DNA from: a bacterium | GTDB taxonomy: Bacteria > Desulfobacterota > Binatia > UBA12015 | Length of the DNA stretch: 9,039 bases | Assembly (NCBI GenBank): GCA_029976905.1 | Contig: JAPOLW010000129.1 | Location: forward strand, 1-9,039 | Reading direction: 5' to 3' | Shown: one piece after another, positions 1 through 6,933 of the stretch | How positions within the stretch are numbered: position 1 is the first letter of the stretch | Layout: every line of letters starts with the position of its first letter | Program-made: the position numbers and the translations under genes | Notes under the pieces: generated by a model | The model's database searches: none | Told to the model about the DNA's origin: nothing | What the model saw: the letters and a program-made list of their open reading frames with translations, nothing else

Positions 1-1257
1 CCCACGACTCTCGAAGAAGGAGAGCATCTCTGCGGTATTCGCCTCGAAGTCGTCGGCGCGCGCCGGAGCGGCCTCGGTCGGATCGTAGCGCTCGAGTGAG
101 GCACGCGGGTCGAGGTGGTGGCGCACGACGCCGTGGAGGGTGGAGAAGGCACCGGCGTGGGTGTACGGACCCGTGACCGCGACGTTCAGGAGGCTCGGTA
201 CGCGGAAGTGGAAGCGGTCTGCATCCCGCTTCGTCTCACGTGCGCGGCCATAGTCGTTGGTCTCGGTCGGTCCGTCGCCTTTCCCGCGACCGATCTGCGG
301 GGCCGCAATCGAGCGGAACTCTTCGTTGGTGAAGAAGTCGCCGCGGTGGCAGCCCACGCAGCCGGCTCCACCGCGTTCTATGGGCTCGAAGAAGAGGAGG
401 GCGCCCCGTTTGGCGGCAGCTTCGATGGCATCGTCCTCTCCGGCGACGTAGCGCGACCACGGGTTGTCGACGAAGACCTGCGATCGCTCGTAGGTACCGA
501 TGGCGTCCGCAATGCGCGCGAACGTGATGTCGGGCGAGCCGTAGACCGCCTCGAAGCGCTCGAGCCACGCGTCGGACTCCGCGAGTCGCTCGGCGAGGGC
601 GTCGCGCAATTCCGCATTGGTTCCGCCCGCGACGAATTCGCTCCCGCGCATCTCGGCCTCGGACGTGACCGGGAATCGAGCCTGGGCCGTGGGTAGATTG
701 GCGCCCGCTTCCTCGTCGGGTGTCCGGGGGTCGGGGCTGTCGGGCGTGCGGATGCCGGCGCCGTCGTCGCCATTGGCGCCGCGCGTTCCGCCGAGGCTTG
801 CAACGCGTCCATCCCGAAAAAGGCTTCGGTCCCAGAGGCCGACGTTGAAGGTCGTCGGGGCGTTCCGCGGTACCGTGAAGTCGCCGTCGGGGTGTCGTCG
901 TCCCGGCCCGAGCTTTTCGGGTTCCTCGGCGCCGACGCCGATCGAGAGGGGCAGGGCGTCGGTGCCGCCGAGGACCGGATGGTGGCACGTCACGCACGCG
1001 GCATCGGAGTCGCCGCCGAGCGCCTGGGCGAAAAAGAGGTCCCGGCCCAACTGGGCGCGTGGCTCGACGGCGCTGGGCAGATCGCGCCCCGCAGCCGGGT
1101 TCCCGGTGAGGCCGAGTTCCACGACCCGCGCGCGCAGCGCCCCTTCGTCCGGGGCCTCGAGGTTTGGACCCCGGCCGCCTCCACCGCAGGCCGAGCTCAC
1201 AAGGATTGCGACGAGTCCCAGGGTTGCGGATCTTGCGCCTTGTTTTTTTGAGATTAT
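1..1257 (-). CDS. Di-heme cytochrome c peroxidase family lipoprotein (partial at C-terminus, start unclear)
   Basis: MauG/CcpA-type di-heme peroxidases sit in the periplasm and use two c-type hemes to reduce peroxide or oxidise a partner; the exact substrate here is unknown. Counting from the codon at 1254, heme motif CVTCH is at residues 87-91 and CVGCH at 299-303 (positions 346-360). The family motif RNAPTTFN is at about 130-137 and PYTHAGAFSTLHGVV, typical of the C-terminal domain, at about 363-377. The N-terminus reads SKKQGARSATLGLVAILVSSAC: a basic start, a hydrophobic stretch and a Cys that fits a lipoprotein signal. About 418 residues are visible and the gene continues past position 1. 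The frame opens after a TGA at 1294-1296, but no ATG, GTG or TTG lies upstream of the signal peptide; only ATA/ATC (1252-1257) stand where a start is expected. The family call is firm; the start is not. Confidence 0.88.
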   Translation of the reverse strand, partial: MISKKQGARSATLGLVAILVSSACGGGGRGPNLEAPDEGALRARVVELGLTGNPAAGRDLPSAVEPRAQLGRDLFFAQALGGDSDAACVTCHHPVLGGTDALPLSIGVGAEEPEKLGPGRRHPDGDFTVPRNAPTTFNVGLWDRSLFRDGRVASLGGTRGANGDDGAGIRTPDSPDPRTPDEEAGANLPTAQARFPVTSEAEMRGSEFVAGGTNAELRDALAERLAESDAWLERFEAVYGSPDITFARIADAIGTYERSQVFVDNPWSRYVAGEDDAIEAAAKRGALLFFEPIERGGAGCVGCHRGDFFTNEEFRSIAAPQIGRGKGDGPTETNDYGRARETKRDADRFHFRVPSLLNVAVTGPYTHAGAFSTLHGVVRHHLDPRASLERYDPTEAAPARADDFEANTAEMLSFFESRG

Positions 1258-1457
1258 CGCGAGGAGAGCGTTCCTCCGTCGACTCCCCGACGGTCACGCT
1301 ATTTTCGTAGGCTGCTCGGATCGAAGCGACCCTCATCCTGGGGAGCGGCTCCTCCGGCATTGCATGGAGCCTTTGTCTGTGGCGCTTGCCGTGCGTTCCA
1401 ACTCGTTTCGGAGACCGGCGCTGGCGTCGGGAACCCGCGGCATGCAATGGAAAAGAG
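1258..1457. promoter_or_regulatory. Divergent intergenic region between the peroxidase and the DUF2855 gene
   Basis: About 200 bp separate two divergently read genes, so promoters for both are expected here. No convincing -35/-10 pair can be picked out by eye. The region holds a 9-bp inverted repeat (cattgcatg at 1358-1366 and catgcaatg at 1441-1449) whose second arm ends 8 bp before the ATG of the plus-strand gene. A short inverted repeat (gagga/tcctc, 1261-1276) covers the GGAGG-like sequence in front of the peroxidase. Regulatory roles are inference. Confidence 0.35.
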
Positions 1458-2525
1458 ATGGATTTCATCGTCGATCGCCAGGACCTACGGAGCTGCCGTG
1501 TGGTCTCCCCGCCATCCGCGCCCCTCGCCGACGGCCAGGTGCGGCTGCGGATCAAGAAATTCGCCTTCACCGCCAACAACGTCACCTACGGCGCCGTGGG
1601 CGACATGGTCGGGTACTGGAATTTCTTTCCGGCCGAGGAGGGCTGGGGGCGGATCCCGGTGTGGGGGATTGCGGCGGTCGACGAGTCCGGTCACGCCGAA
1701 TTGCCGGTCGGCGAACGGCTCTACGGGTATCTGCCGATGTCGACCGGCCTCGTTCTCACGCCGGGGCGCGTGACGGCGCACGGCCTGCTCGACGCCGCGC
1801 CGCACCGCGCCGCTTTGCCGGAGGTCTACAACCAATACACCCGGCTCGCGGCCGAACCCGGGTATGATCGCGCCCACGATGATCGGCGCATGCTGCTGCA
1901 GCCCCTCTTTCTGACCGCGTTTCTGATCGACGACTATCTGGACGACAACGACTTCTTCGGAGCGACGACCGTCGTCCTGGCGAGTGCCTCGAGCAAGACC
2001 GCTTTTTCGGCCGCCTATCTGCTCTCCCGCAACCGCTCGTGCTCGGTCGTCGGTCTGACCTCGGCGCCCAATCGGGCCTTCGTCGAAGGGCTGGGCTGCT
2101 ACGACCGCGTCGTCGGCTACGATCAGGTCGGCGAGCTGCCGGCGGGCGATCGCATCGTCTTCGTCGACATGGCGGGCGATGCCGCCGTTCTGCGGCGGGT
2201 GCACGAGCATTTCGGCGACAACGTCGCGAAGAGCTGCCAGGTGGGCCTGACGCATTGGGAGGAGCGTGGCGGGAGCGAAGGGTTGCCGGGGGCGCGCCCC
2301 GAATTCTTCTTTGCTCCCTCCCAGGTCGACAAGCGTCGCCGGGATTGGGGCGCCGCCGGTTTCCAGGAGCGCTCGGCGCGGGCGTGGCAGACGTTCCTCG
2401 ATGAGACCGCGGATTGGCTCGAGATCGTGCACGGGCGCGGAGCCGAAGCGGTCGAGCGGGTCTACCGCGATGCGGTCGACGGCCGCATCGAGCCCCGCCA
2501 GGGCCATATCCTCTCCTTGAACTAG
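1458..2525 (+). CDS. DUF2855 family protein (medium-chain reductase-like)
   Basis: A 355-residue protein recognised as DUF2855, an uncharacterised family that resembles quinone-oxidoreductase-like medium-chain reductases. Recognisable parts are KKFAFTANNVTYGAVGDMVGYWNFFP near the N-terminus, GERLYGYLPMS before residue 100, a cofactor-domain stretch VVLASASSKTAFSAAYLL (ASASSKTA at 175-182) followed by VVGLTSAPNRAFVEGLGCYDRVVGYD, and the C-terminal ending GHILSLN. The SSKTA segment and the strand-helix pattern suggest a Rossmann-like nucleotide domain, but the substrate is unknown. The ATG at 1458 was chosen because MDFIVDRQDLR fits a natural N-terminus and GGAAAAGAG lies just before it; an in-frame ATG at 1386 would add 24 arginine-rich residues of unlikely composition. 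The gene is convergent with the selenoprotein gene, leaving only 18 bp between the stops. Confidence 0.85.
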   Translation: MDFIVDRQDLRSCRVVSPPSAPLADGQVRLRIKKFAFTANNVTYGAVGDMVGYWNFFPAEEGWGRIPVWGIAAVDESGHAELPVGERLYGYLPMSTGLVLTPGRVTAHGLLDAAPHRAALPEVYNQYTRLAAEPGYDRAHDDRRMLLQPLFLTAFLIDDYLDDNDFFGATTVVLASASSKTAFSAAYLLSRNRSCSVVGLTSAPNRAFVEGLGCYDRVVGYDQVGELPAGDRIVFVDMAGDAAVLRRVHEHFGDNVAKSCQVGLTHWEERGGSEGLPGARPEFFFAPSQVDKRRRDWGAAGFQERSARAWQTFLDETADWLEIVHGRGAEAVERVYRDAVDGRIEPRQGHILSLN

Positions 2526-2543
2526 GTGGTCGTCGGCGAGAGC

Positions 2544-3068
2544 TCAGGCGACCAACGCGGCGACGATCTGCTCGGCCGTCGCATCGGCCAGGGCCTGCAT
2601 CTCTTCGTCGGTGCGATCCTGGATGGGGTGGGGCACGAAGATGGCCGCCGGATCGGCGCCGAGCGCGCGTGCCTGCGCCGCACCGCCGTCCTCGAACTCC
2701 ACCGTGGCCAGGTAGACGCCTGGGAGGCCGCGGGCTTCCAGATCTACGATGTCGTGCACACTGCACGACGTGCAGCTCCCTCAATCGGCAAGAGCTTCGA
2801 CGACGGCCTCGCACTGGACGGTGATCTGCTGGCGCAGATCTTCGGGCGCCGGCTTGGTGAACGTCGGTTTGCGAAAGCGTTCGACGTCGGCGCCGCGCTC
2901 GCGCAGGCGTTCCTCGATCCGGTCGAGAAAGACGTCGCCACGCGGTTTGGAGATGTCGAGAAGAGCGATCTTCTTGTTCTCCAGAGTCGCCAGCCGCGCG
3001 AGGCGGGGCCGGATCGGGAGCTCCCGTTCCCCGGTCGGGTCGAGGAGGATGCGCGTTCCTTCTTTCAT
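2544..3068 (-). CDS. UGSC family selenoprotein (in-frame TGA read as selenocysteine)
   Basis: This reads as a 174-residue protein if the TGA at 2781-2783 encodes selenocysteine (residue 96). The N-terminal part starts MKEGTRILLDPTGERELP and continues with KKIALLDISKPRGDVFLDRIEERLRERGADVERF. The centre is CEAVVEALAD-U-GSCTSCSVHDIVDLE, and the end is DGGAAQARALGADPAAIFVPHPIQDRTDEEMQALADATAEQIVAALVA. The U-G-S-C motif matches the known UGSC family, in which some members carry Cys instead of Sec. Sec96 with Cys99 and Cys102 suggests a redox-active site; the reaction is not established. The ATG at 3068 has a strong ribosome binding site (AGGGAGA, 3076-3082, spacing 7) and overlaps the previous gene's stop by 4 bp (ATGA), implying translational coupling. 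Both halves keep one frame and family-like sequence across the TGA, which argues against a pseudogene. The final stop at 2544-2546 is also TGA but ends a natural helix and is taken as termination. Confidence 0.9.
2751..2769 (-). promoter_or_regulatory. Candidate bacterial SECIS hairpin
   Basis: On the minus strand GTCGTGCA (2769-2762) pairs perfectly with TGCACGAC (2758-2751), giving 8 bp around a GTG loop (2761-2759). If the top A-U pair opens, the stem is 7 bp with an AGUGU loop. The stem starts at the 12th nt after the UGA, and the first loop base, a G, is the 20th nt. Bacterial SECIS elements lie inside the coding region just after the UGA, with a G among the first loop bases roughly 16-37 nt downstream, so this fits. 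A competing 6-bp hairpin (CTGCAC/GTGCAG, 2775-2761) overlaps it. Confidence 0.72.
2781..2783 (-). other. UGA selenocysteine recoding codon
   Basis: This in-frame TGA lies between GCC-GAT (Ala-Asp) and GGG-AGC-TGC (Gly-Ser-Cys) in the UGSC gene. Coding sequence of the same family continues for 78 codons after it in the same frame, and a hairpin follows at the spacing used by bacterial SelB. The selenocysteine machinery (selA, selB, selC, selD) is not in this window and must be elsewhere in the genome if the reading is right. Confidence 0.88.
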
Positions 3069-4516
3069 GATCGAATCTCCCTGGTGACGGGGTCGCTGCC
3101 TTCGGCCCCGGTGAGCCATCCGCCGAGAATGACCGAGAAGAGGCCGGCGCCCCCGCCGGCGTGGACGATGTGCAGCGCCTCGGGTTTGAATTTGGGTAGG
3201 AGGACGTCCTTCATGGATTCGGGAAGGGGCAGGCCCTCGGCGATGCCGTCTTGCCCGCGCATGACTTCGGCGGCAGGGATCTGCAGGAGTTCGTGCAAGC
3301 GACGTTTGAGGTCGTCCTTGCTCCAGCCTGCCTCCCGGAAGACCCGGGCGTGCTCCGGCCCGATGACCAGCATGGTTCCGAACGCGAGCAGCAGTTTGGG
3401 GTGATGGACGGCGCGCAGTCCCGCGGCCAGGGAGCGTGCGAGCGAATCGGGTTCGCGCGAGATCTGGTCGACGACGGTGCGCGGGCCTTCCCCGGCGAAG
3501 ACGGTCACCGTGTTGGTCCCGCGTGCGAAACCAAAGTCCGCACTGAGCGGCTCCCACGGCGAGCCTTCCTCGTCTTCGGGAAAGCAAAGCCCGACCTTGC
3601 CCGGGTTGCCGTAGGTCGCGCGATCCACCTCGCCCGGGCGCCCGCCACCCACGTTGCGGATGACGAGTTGGACGGCGCGCCCGATGGTGGCGTTGGCGCG
3701 ATTGCCCTGGCCGAGCACGTTGATGCCCGGGTTCATTCCCAGCGCGCGGCGGATGGGACCATTGACCACGAGGACGGGCGCGACGCCCATCGTCGTGGCC
3801 AGAACGCCGTGGATGTTGAACTGGTCGGTGCAGGTCGCCTCGACCGCGGCCAGGACGACCGGAAGGTATTCCGGCCGACAACCGGCCAGGACGGCGTTGA
3901 TGGCGACCTTCTCCACGGTGCAGGGCACCAGGTCGGGCGGGACCGTCGCGACGATCTCATCGGGGGCGCGGGTGGTGCCGGCGAGCATGGCCAGCACCCG
4001 GCGCTCGGTCGGTGGTACGACCGGAAGTCCGTCGGTCCAGCCCCGGTCGAAGAGCGCCTCCATCTCGTCCTGGCGCCCCGTGATCGCCAGCCGGCGGGCG
4101 GCCAGGGTATGGGCCTCGAAGCGGGCGCGCAGGGCGGCTTCGTTGTCGGGTTCGACCGAGAGCGAGCCGCAGCCCGGGCGGAAATCCGGCAACCCGGGGC
4201 CCAGCCCAGGAATGCCCGCCAGGGACTCCCAATCCTCCCGGTGCCAGCCTACGGCGCGGGCGGTTTCGCGCCCTGCTTCGAACCGAAGCAGCGTGGGGAC
4301 GGTTTCGATTCGATGTTGGTAGGAGGCCCCGAGGTCGGTATCGTCGCGCGCTGCGAGTCCGGCGGGGAACGCGGGGTCATCCTGGGTGAAGACGGTCAAG
4401 CCCGCCGTATCGGTCAGCTGCCGCAGGACGGGTTCGACCAACTCGCAGGTCGGGCAATCCTTCTTCACGAAGGCGATCAGTCCGGAACCGGACTCCGTGG
4501 CGATGTCGCTGTCCAC
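3065..4516 (-). CDS. Thioredoxin-domain protein with conserved C-terminal domain, coupled to the UGSC selenoprotein
   Basis: A 483-residue protein. The N-terminal ~115 residues form a thioredoxin fold: SGLIAFVKKDCPTCELVEPVLRQL with CPTC at 21-24, and the cis-proline motif TVPTLLRFEAG with Pro74. From about residue 145 a second, larger domain begins (DEMEALFDRGWTDGLPVVPPTERR, with GWTDGLPVVPPT at 159-170). It contains several cysteines and glycine/asparagine-rich runs such as GMNPGINVLGQGNRANATIGRAVQLVIRNVGGG; its function is not known to me. The thioredoxin part probably exchanges electrons with a thiol or selenol partner, and the adjacent UGSC selenoprotein is the obvious candidate (inference). 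The start is GTG at 4516: an in-frame TAG at 4526-4528 leaves no earlier option, and no clear ribosome binding site is visible. The stop shares bases with the ATG of the selenoprotein gene. The TerB-like gene ends 32 bp upstream. Confidence 0.85.
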   Translation of the reverse strand: MDSDIATESGSGLIAFVKKDCPTCELVEPVLRQLTDTAGLTVFTQDDPAFPAGLAARDDTDLGASYQHRIETVPTLLRFEAGRETARAVGWHREDWESLAGIPGLGPGLPDFRPGCGSLSVEPDNEAALRARFEAHTLAARRLAITGRQDEMEALFDRGWTDGLPVVPPTERRVLAMLAGTTRAPDEIVATVPPDLVPCTVEKVAINAVLAGCRPEYLPVVLAAVEATCTDQFNIHGVLATTMGVAPVLVVNGPIRRALGMNPGINVLGQGNRANATIGRAVQLVIRNVGGGRPGEVDRATYGNPGKVGLCFPEDEEGSPWEPLSADFGFARGTNTVTVFAGEGPRTVVDQISREPDSLARSLAAGLRAVHHPKLLLAFGTMLVIGPEHARVFREAGWSKDDLKRRLHELLQIPAAEVMRGQDGIAEGLPLPESMKDVLLPKFKPEALHIVHAGGGAGLFSVILGGWLTGAEGSDPVTREIRS

Positions 4517-4548
4517 CCGGCTGGGCTAGCGCCCGGAGCGGCCGGAGG

Positions 4549-5076
4549 TCAAGTGCCGGGCATTCCGCGCAGGATCTCCAGGGCGTCGCGGTGGCGTCCG
4601 CGGACCTCCATGACGCGACTGTGCGGGATCAGCAAAGCGGCACCAATCTGCTTGATCTCCTCGTCCTCGGCGACCGAGACCGTCCCGTCGGCGGCGGCGA
4701 CCCGGTAGAGACAATCGAGAAGGAGCTCCTTCTCCTCCCGCTGGGCGCGCTCGTTGAATGCGCGGGTGAGGAGGTAGTCCTCGACGCCGCCCAGGGCTTC
4801 GGCCGCATTGCGGGCGATGTGCGCAACGAGTTCTGCGTCGGAGTCGTCCAGACCGACGGTGTCGCGCAGGCAGGCCTGCATGGCGCGGTCTTCTTCCGCC
4901 GAGATCTCCATGTCACCGAAGGCGGCTCGCGCCAGGAGTCCGGCGAACGCCGCCAGGTACTCGGTGCGCTCCTCGCCCAACCGCGGCAGCTCCGCGTGGA
5001 TGCGATCGTGGATCTCGCCTTTGTGGGCGGGGGGGGCGTCGCCGCCGATGCCGAGGGCCTTCAGGAGATGGAACAT
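4549..5076 (-). CDS. TerB-like (tellurite resistance TerB family) protein
   Basis: A 175-residue helical protein with the repeated acidic TerB-type pattern. The first copy is AAFGDMEISAEEDRAMQACL (residues 51-70) and the second RVAAADGTVSVAEDEEIKQIGAAL (125-148). In TerB-like domains such D..(S/T)..E sites are thought to bind metal. The family name comes from tellurite operons, but stand-alone members are common and mostly uncharacterised, so a tellurite role should not be assumed. MFHLLKALGI at 5076 was chosen as start because the sequence from there looks like a natural N-terminus; an in-frame ATG at 5094 (MGYHDD added) is also possible, and neither has a strong ribosome binding site. It lies 65 bp downstream of prfC and 32 bp upstream of the thioredoxin-domain gene on the same strand, so co-transcription is plausible. 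Confidence 0.8.
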   Translation of the reverse strand: MFHLLKALGIGGDAPPAHKGEIHDRIHAELPRLGEERTEYLAAFAGLLARAAFGDMEISAEEDRAMQACLRDTVGLDDSDAELVAHIARNAAEALGGVEDYLLTRAFNERAQREEKELLLDCLYRVAAADGTVSVAEDEEIKQIGAALLIPHSRVMEVRGRHRDALEILRGMPGT

Positions 5077-5141
5077 GTCATCGTGGTAGCCCATCGGCGG
5101 CGTCGGCGGTAGCCGTCGGGCCTGGGTCGACCCGCCTGCGA

Positions 5142-6767
5142 TTACGCAGCGCTGCGGGTGCGCTGGAAGAGGGTCGGATCGGGGGTGTCGGCGAGTTCGA
5201 GTTCGGGATGGCGAGCGACGAGGCTGTCCAGGAACGCCTGGCTCTGCGCCAGGATCACCGGGCGATCGTCGCGGTCGAAGACCAGGCGGGTCATGGTCGA
5301 GTGCCGCACCATGTCGGGGTCGAATCCGGCCTGCGGCCAGCGGGCGACCGTGAAGGAAAGCGGCGTCAGGCGCAGCTCGACCTTGTACTCGGCAGCCATC
5401 CGGTGCTTGAGGACGTCGAATTGCAGGGGGCCGACCGCCCCGACCACCGTCGCGGAAGAGGCATCGGCATCGCGGAAGAGCTGGACGGCACCCTCTTGCG
5501 TGAGTTGTTCGAGCCCCTTGGCGAGGGCTTTGCGCCGCGCGACGAGCCCGAGCTCGATCCGCCTGAAGTGTTCGGGCGCGAAGGCGGGGAAGTCGACGAA
5601 GGAGACCTGGCCGTCCTCGCACAAGGTGTCGCCAATGCGCAGGATGCCCGGGTCGAAGAGTCCGACGACATCGCCGGGGAAGGCCTCGCGGACGCCCTCG
5701 CGGTCGCGGCCCATGAGCAGTGTCGATTTGGCCAGGCGGATCGACTTGCCGGTCCTGGGGTGGCGCGCAACCAGTCCCTGCACGTACCGGCCCGAGCAGA
5801 TGCGCACGAAGGCGACGCGGTCGCGGTGGTCGGGGTCCATATTTGCCTGGATCTTGAAGACGAAGGCGGAGAACGGTGTTTCGACCGGGTCGACGGGGCC
5901 CGTCGCCGAAATCTGCGCGCCGGGGCACGGGCCAATCGCGAGGAAGCTCTCGAGAAACGGGCGCACGCCGTAGTTGGTGAGAGCACTTCCAAAGAAGACC
6001 GGAGTCTGCTTGCCGGCACGGACCCGGTCGAGGTCGAAGGAGCCGGCGGCCCCATCGAGGAGTTCGAGCGCCTCGCAGGTCGGATCGGCCTCCGGTCCCA
6101 TCGCGGCGCGGATTTCGGGGGCGTCGACGGCACCGGCGATCTCGGTCTCCTCCAGCTCGCTGGCGCCATGATCGCCGCCGGCAAAGATCAGAAGTCGGCG
6201 GGCGAGCCGGTCGTAGACCCCGCGGAATTCTCGACCGCTGCCGACCGCCCAATTCACCGGAATCGCCTCGATCCCCAGGACTTCCTCGATCTCGCCCAGC
6301 AGATCCAGCGGGTCACGCCCGGCGCGGTCCATCTTGTTGATGAAGGTGAAGATCGGCAGGCCGCGCATGCGGCAGACCTCGAAGAGCCTGCGGGTCTGCG
6401 GCTCGACGCCCTTGGCGGCGTCGATCAGCATGACGACGCTGTCGGCGGCAAGCAGGGTGCGGTAGGTATCCTCGCTGAAGTCGTGGTGGCCCGGGGTGTC
6501 GAGGATGTTGATGCGTACGCCATCGTACTCGGCGTGCATCACGGAACTGGAGACCGAGATGCCGCGTTGTCGCTCGATCTCCAACCAGTCGCTCGTGGCA
6601 TGGCGCGCCGCTCGCTGGGCACGGACCGCGCCAGCCTCGCGGACGGCGCCACCGAAGAGGAGGATCTTCTCGGTGAGGGTGGTCTTGCCGGCGTCGGGGT
6701 GGGAGATGATCGCAAACGTGCGGCGGCGATCGATTTCGCGTGCGATCTGGCGAGTGGTCTCCTCCAT
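5142..6767 (-). CDS. prfC: Peptide chain release factor 3 (RF3)
   Basis: RF3 is the translational GTPase that removes RF1/RF2 from the ribosome after termination. The 541-residue product is close to the usual length (529 in E. coli). GTPase motifs are intact: G1 SHPDAGKTT (residues 22-30), switch I QRGISVSSS (67-75), G3 DTPGH (90-94) and G4 NKMD (144-147). RF3-specific stretches are clear: RRTFAIISHPDAGKTTLTEKILLFGG, SEDTYRTLLAADSVVMLIDAAKGVE, TPVFFGSALTNYGV, FVFKIQANMDPDHRDRVAFVRICSGRY, EGAVQLFRDADASSATVVGAVGPLQFDVL and YKVELRLTPLSFTVARW. The ATG at 6767 gives the family's normal N-terminus but has no clear Shine-Dalgarno sequence; a GC-rich hairpin sits 19-43 bp upstream of it. No frameshift or missing residue was found. 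Confidence 0.97.
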   Translation of the reverse strand: MEETTRQIAREIDRRRTFAIISHPDAGKTTLTEKILLFGGAVREAGAVRAQRAARHATSDWLEIERQRGISVSSSVMHAEYDGVRINILDTPGHHDFSEDTYRTLLAADSVVMLIDAAKGVEPQTRRLFEVCRMRGLPIFTFINKMDRAGRDPLDLLGEIEEVLGIEAIPVNWAVGSGREFRGVYDRLARRLLIFAGGDHGASELEETEIAGAVDAPEIRAAMGPEADPTCEALELLDGAAGSFDLDRVRAGKQTPVFFGSALTNYGVRPFLESFLAIGPCPGAQISATGPVDPVETPFSAFVFKIQANMDPDHRDRVAFVRICSGRYVQGLVARHPRTGKSIRLAKSTLLMGRDREGVREAFPGDVVGLFDPGILRIGDTLCEDGQVSFVDFPAFAPEHFRRIELGLVARRKALAKGLEQLTQEGAVQLFRDADASSATVVGAVGPLQFDVLKHRMAAEYKVELRLTPLSFTVARWPQAGFDPDMVRHSTMTRLVFDRDDRPVILAQSQAFLDSLVARHPELELADTPDPTLFQRTRSAA

Positions 6768-6785
6768 GGCCGTGCGTGCAGCCTA

Positions 6786-6810
6786 GCGGACGGCCGTGTC
6801 GGCCGCCCGC
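6786..6810. terminator. GC-rich hairpin upstream of prfC
   Basis: GCGG-A-CGGCCG pairs with CGGCCG-C-CCGC around a TGT loop: 10 bp with one A/C mismatch. It lies in the 166-bp gap between the DUF1499 stop and the prfC ATG. Neither strand carries a run of Ts after it, so it is at best an atypical terminator, or a 5' leader structure for prfC. Confidence 0.35.
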
Positions 6811-6896
6811 CCAAAAGGGGCATCGAAGGATTGCCTCGCCCGCGCGCCCGCGGCGGGAGCCACGATCCGGGGGCCGCGGGCCCACGGGGCCGGGTG

Positions 6897-6924
6897 CGAC
6901 CCGGGCGGGTCGGGTCCCGGGTCG
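6897..6924 (-). terminator. Hairpin just after the DUF1499 gene
   Basis: CGACCCGGG (6897-6905) pairs perfectly with CCCGGGTCG (6916-6924) around a 10-nt loop. On the minus strand it begins about 10 bp after the TAG of the DUF1499 gene, the expected place for a terminator. There is no T-tract, so termination is inferred from position and stem stability only. Confidence 0.4.
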
Positions 6925-6933
6925 TTCGTCGCT

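Noticed and set aside
236..1585. 449-residue minus-strand open frame
   Set aside because: It is very rich in Arg and out of frame with the heme-binding peroxidase, which carries both CxxCH motifs. Only its first part matters, as the possible A7 frameshift entry.
2544..2546. Second TGA of the UGSC gene as another selenocysteine
   Set aside because: The protein already ends with a normal C-terminal helix (AEQIVAALVA), no redox motif follows, and the next gene's stop is 18 bp away.
2544..2759. A separate 71-residue minus-strand gene starting MHDIVDLEARG
   Set aside because: Its codons are the in-frame continuation of the UGSC protein past the TGA; its ATG-like start (GTG) falls inside the hairpin and has no ribosome binding site.
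3251..4708. Long plus-strand open frame opposite the thioredoxin-domain gene
   Set aside because: It is an antisense shadow with low-complexity composition typical of GC-rich DNA; the minus strand shows clear thioredoxin motifs.
4549..5076. Tellurite resistance operon
   Set aside because: Only a single TerB-like domain gene is present, with no terA, terC, terD or terZ neighbours.
2544..6767. Functional link between prfC and UGA recoding in the selenoprotein
   Set aside because: RF3 acts in termination and recycling and could in principle compete with recoding, but prfC is a common gene and the TerB-like gene lies between; proximity alone is not evidence.
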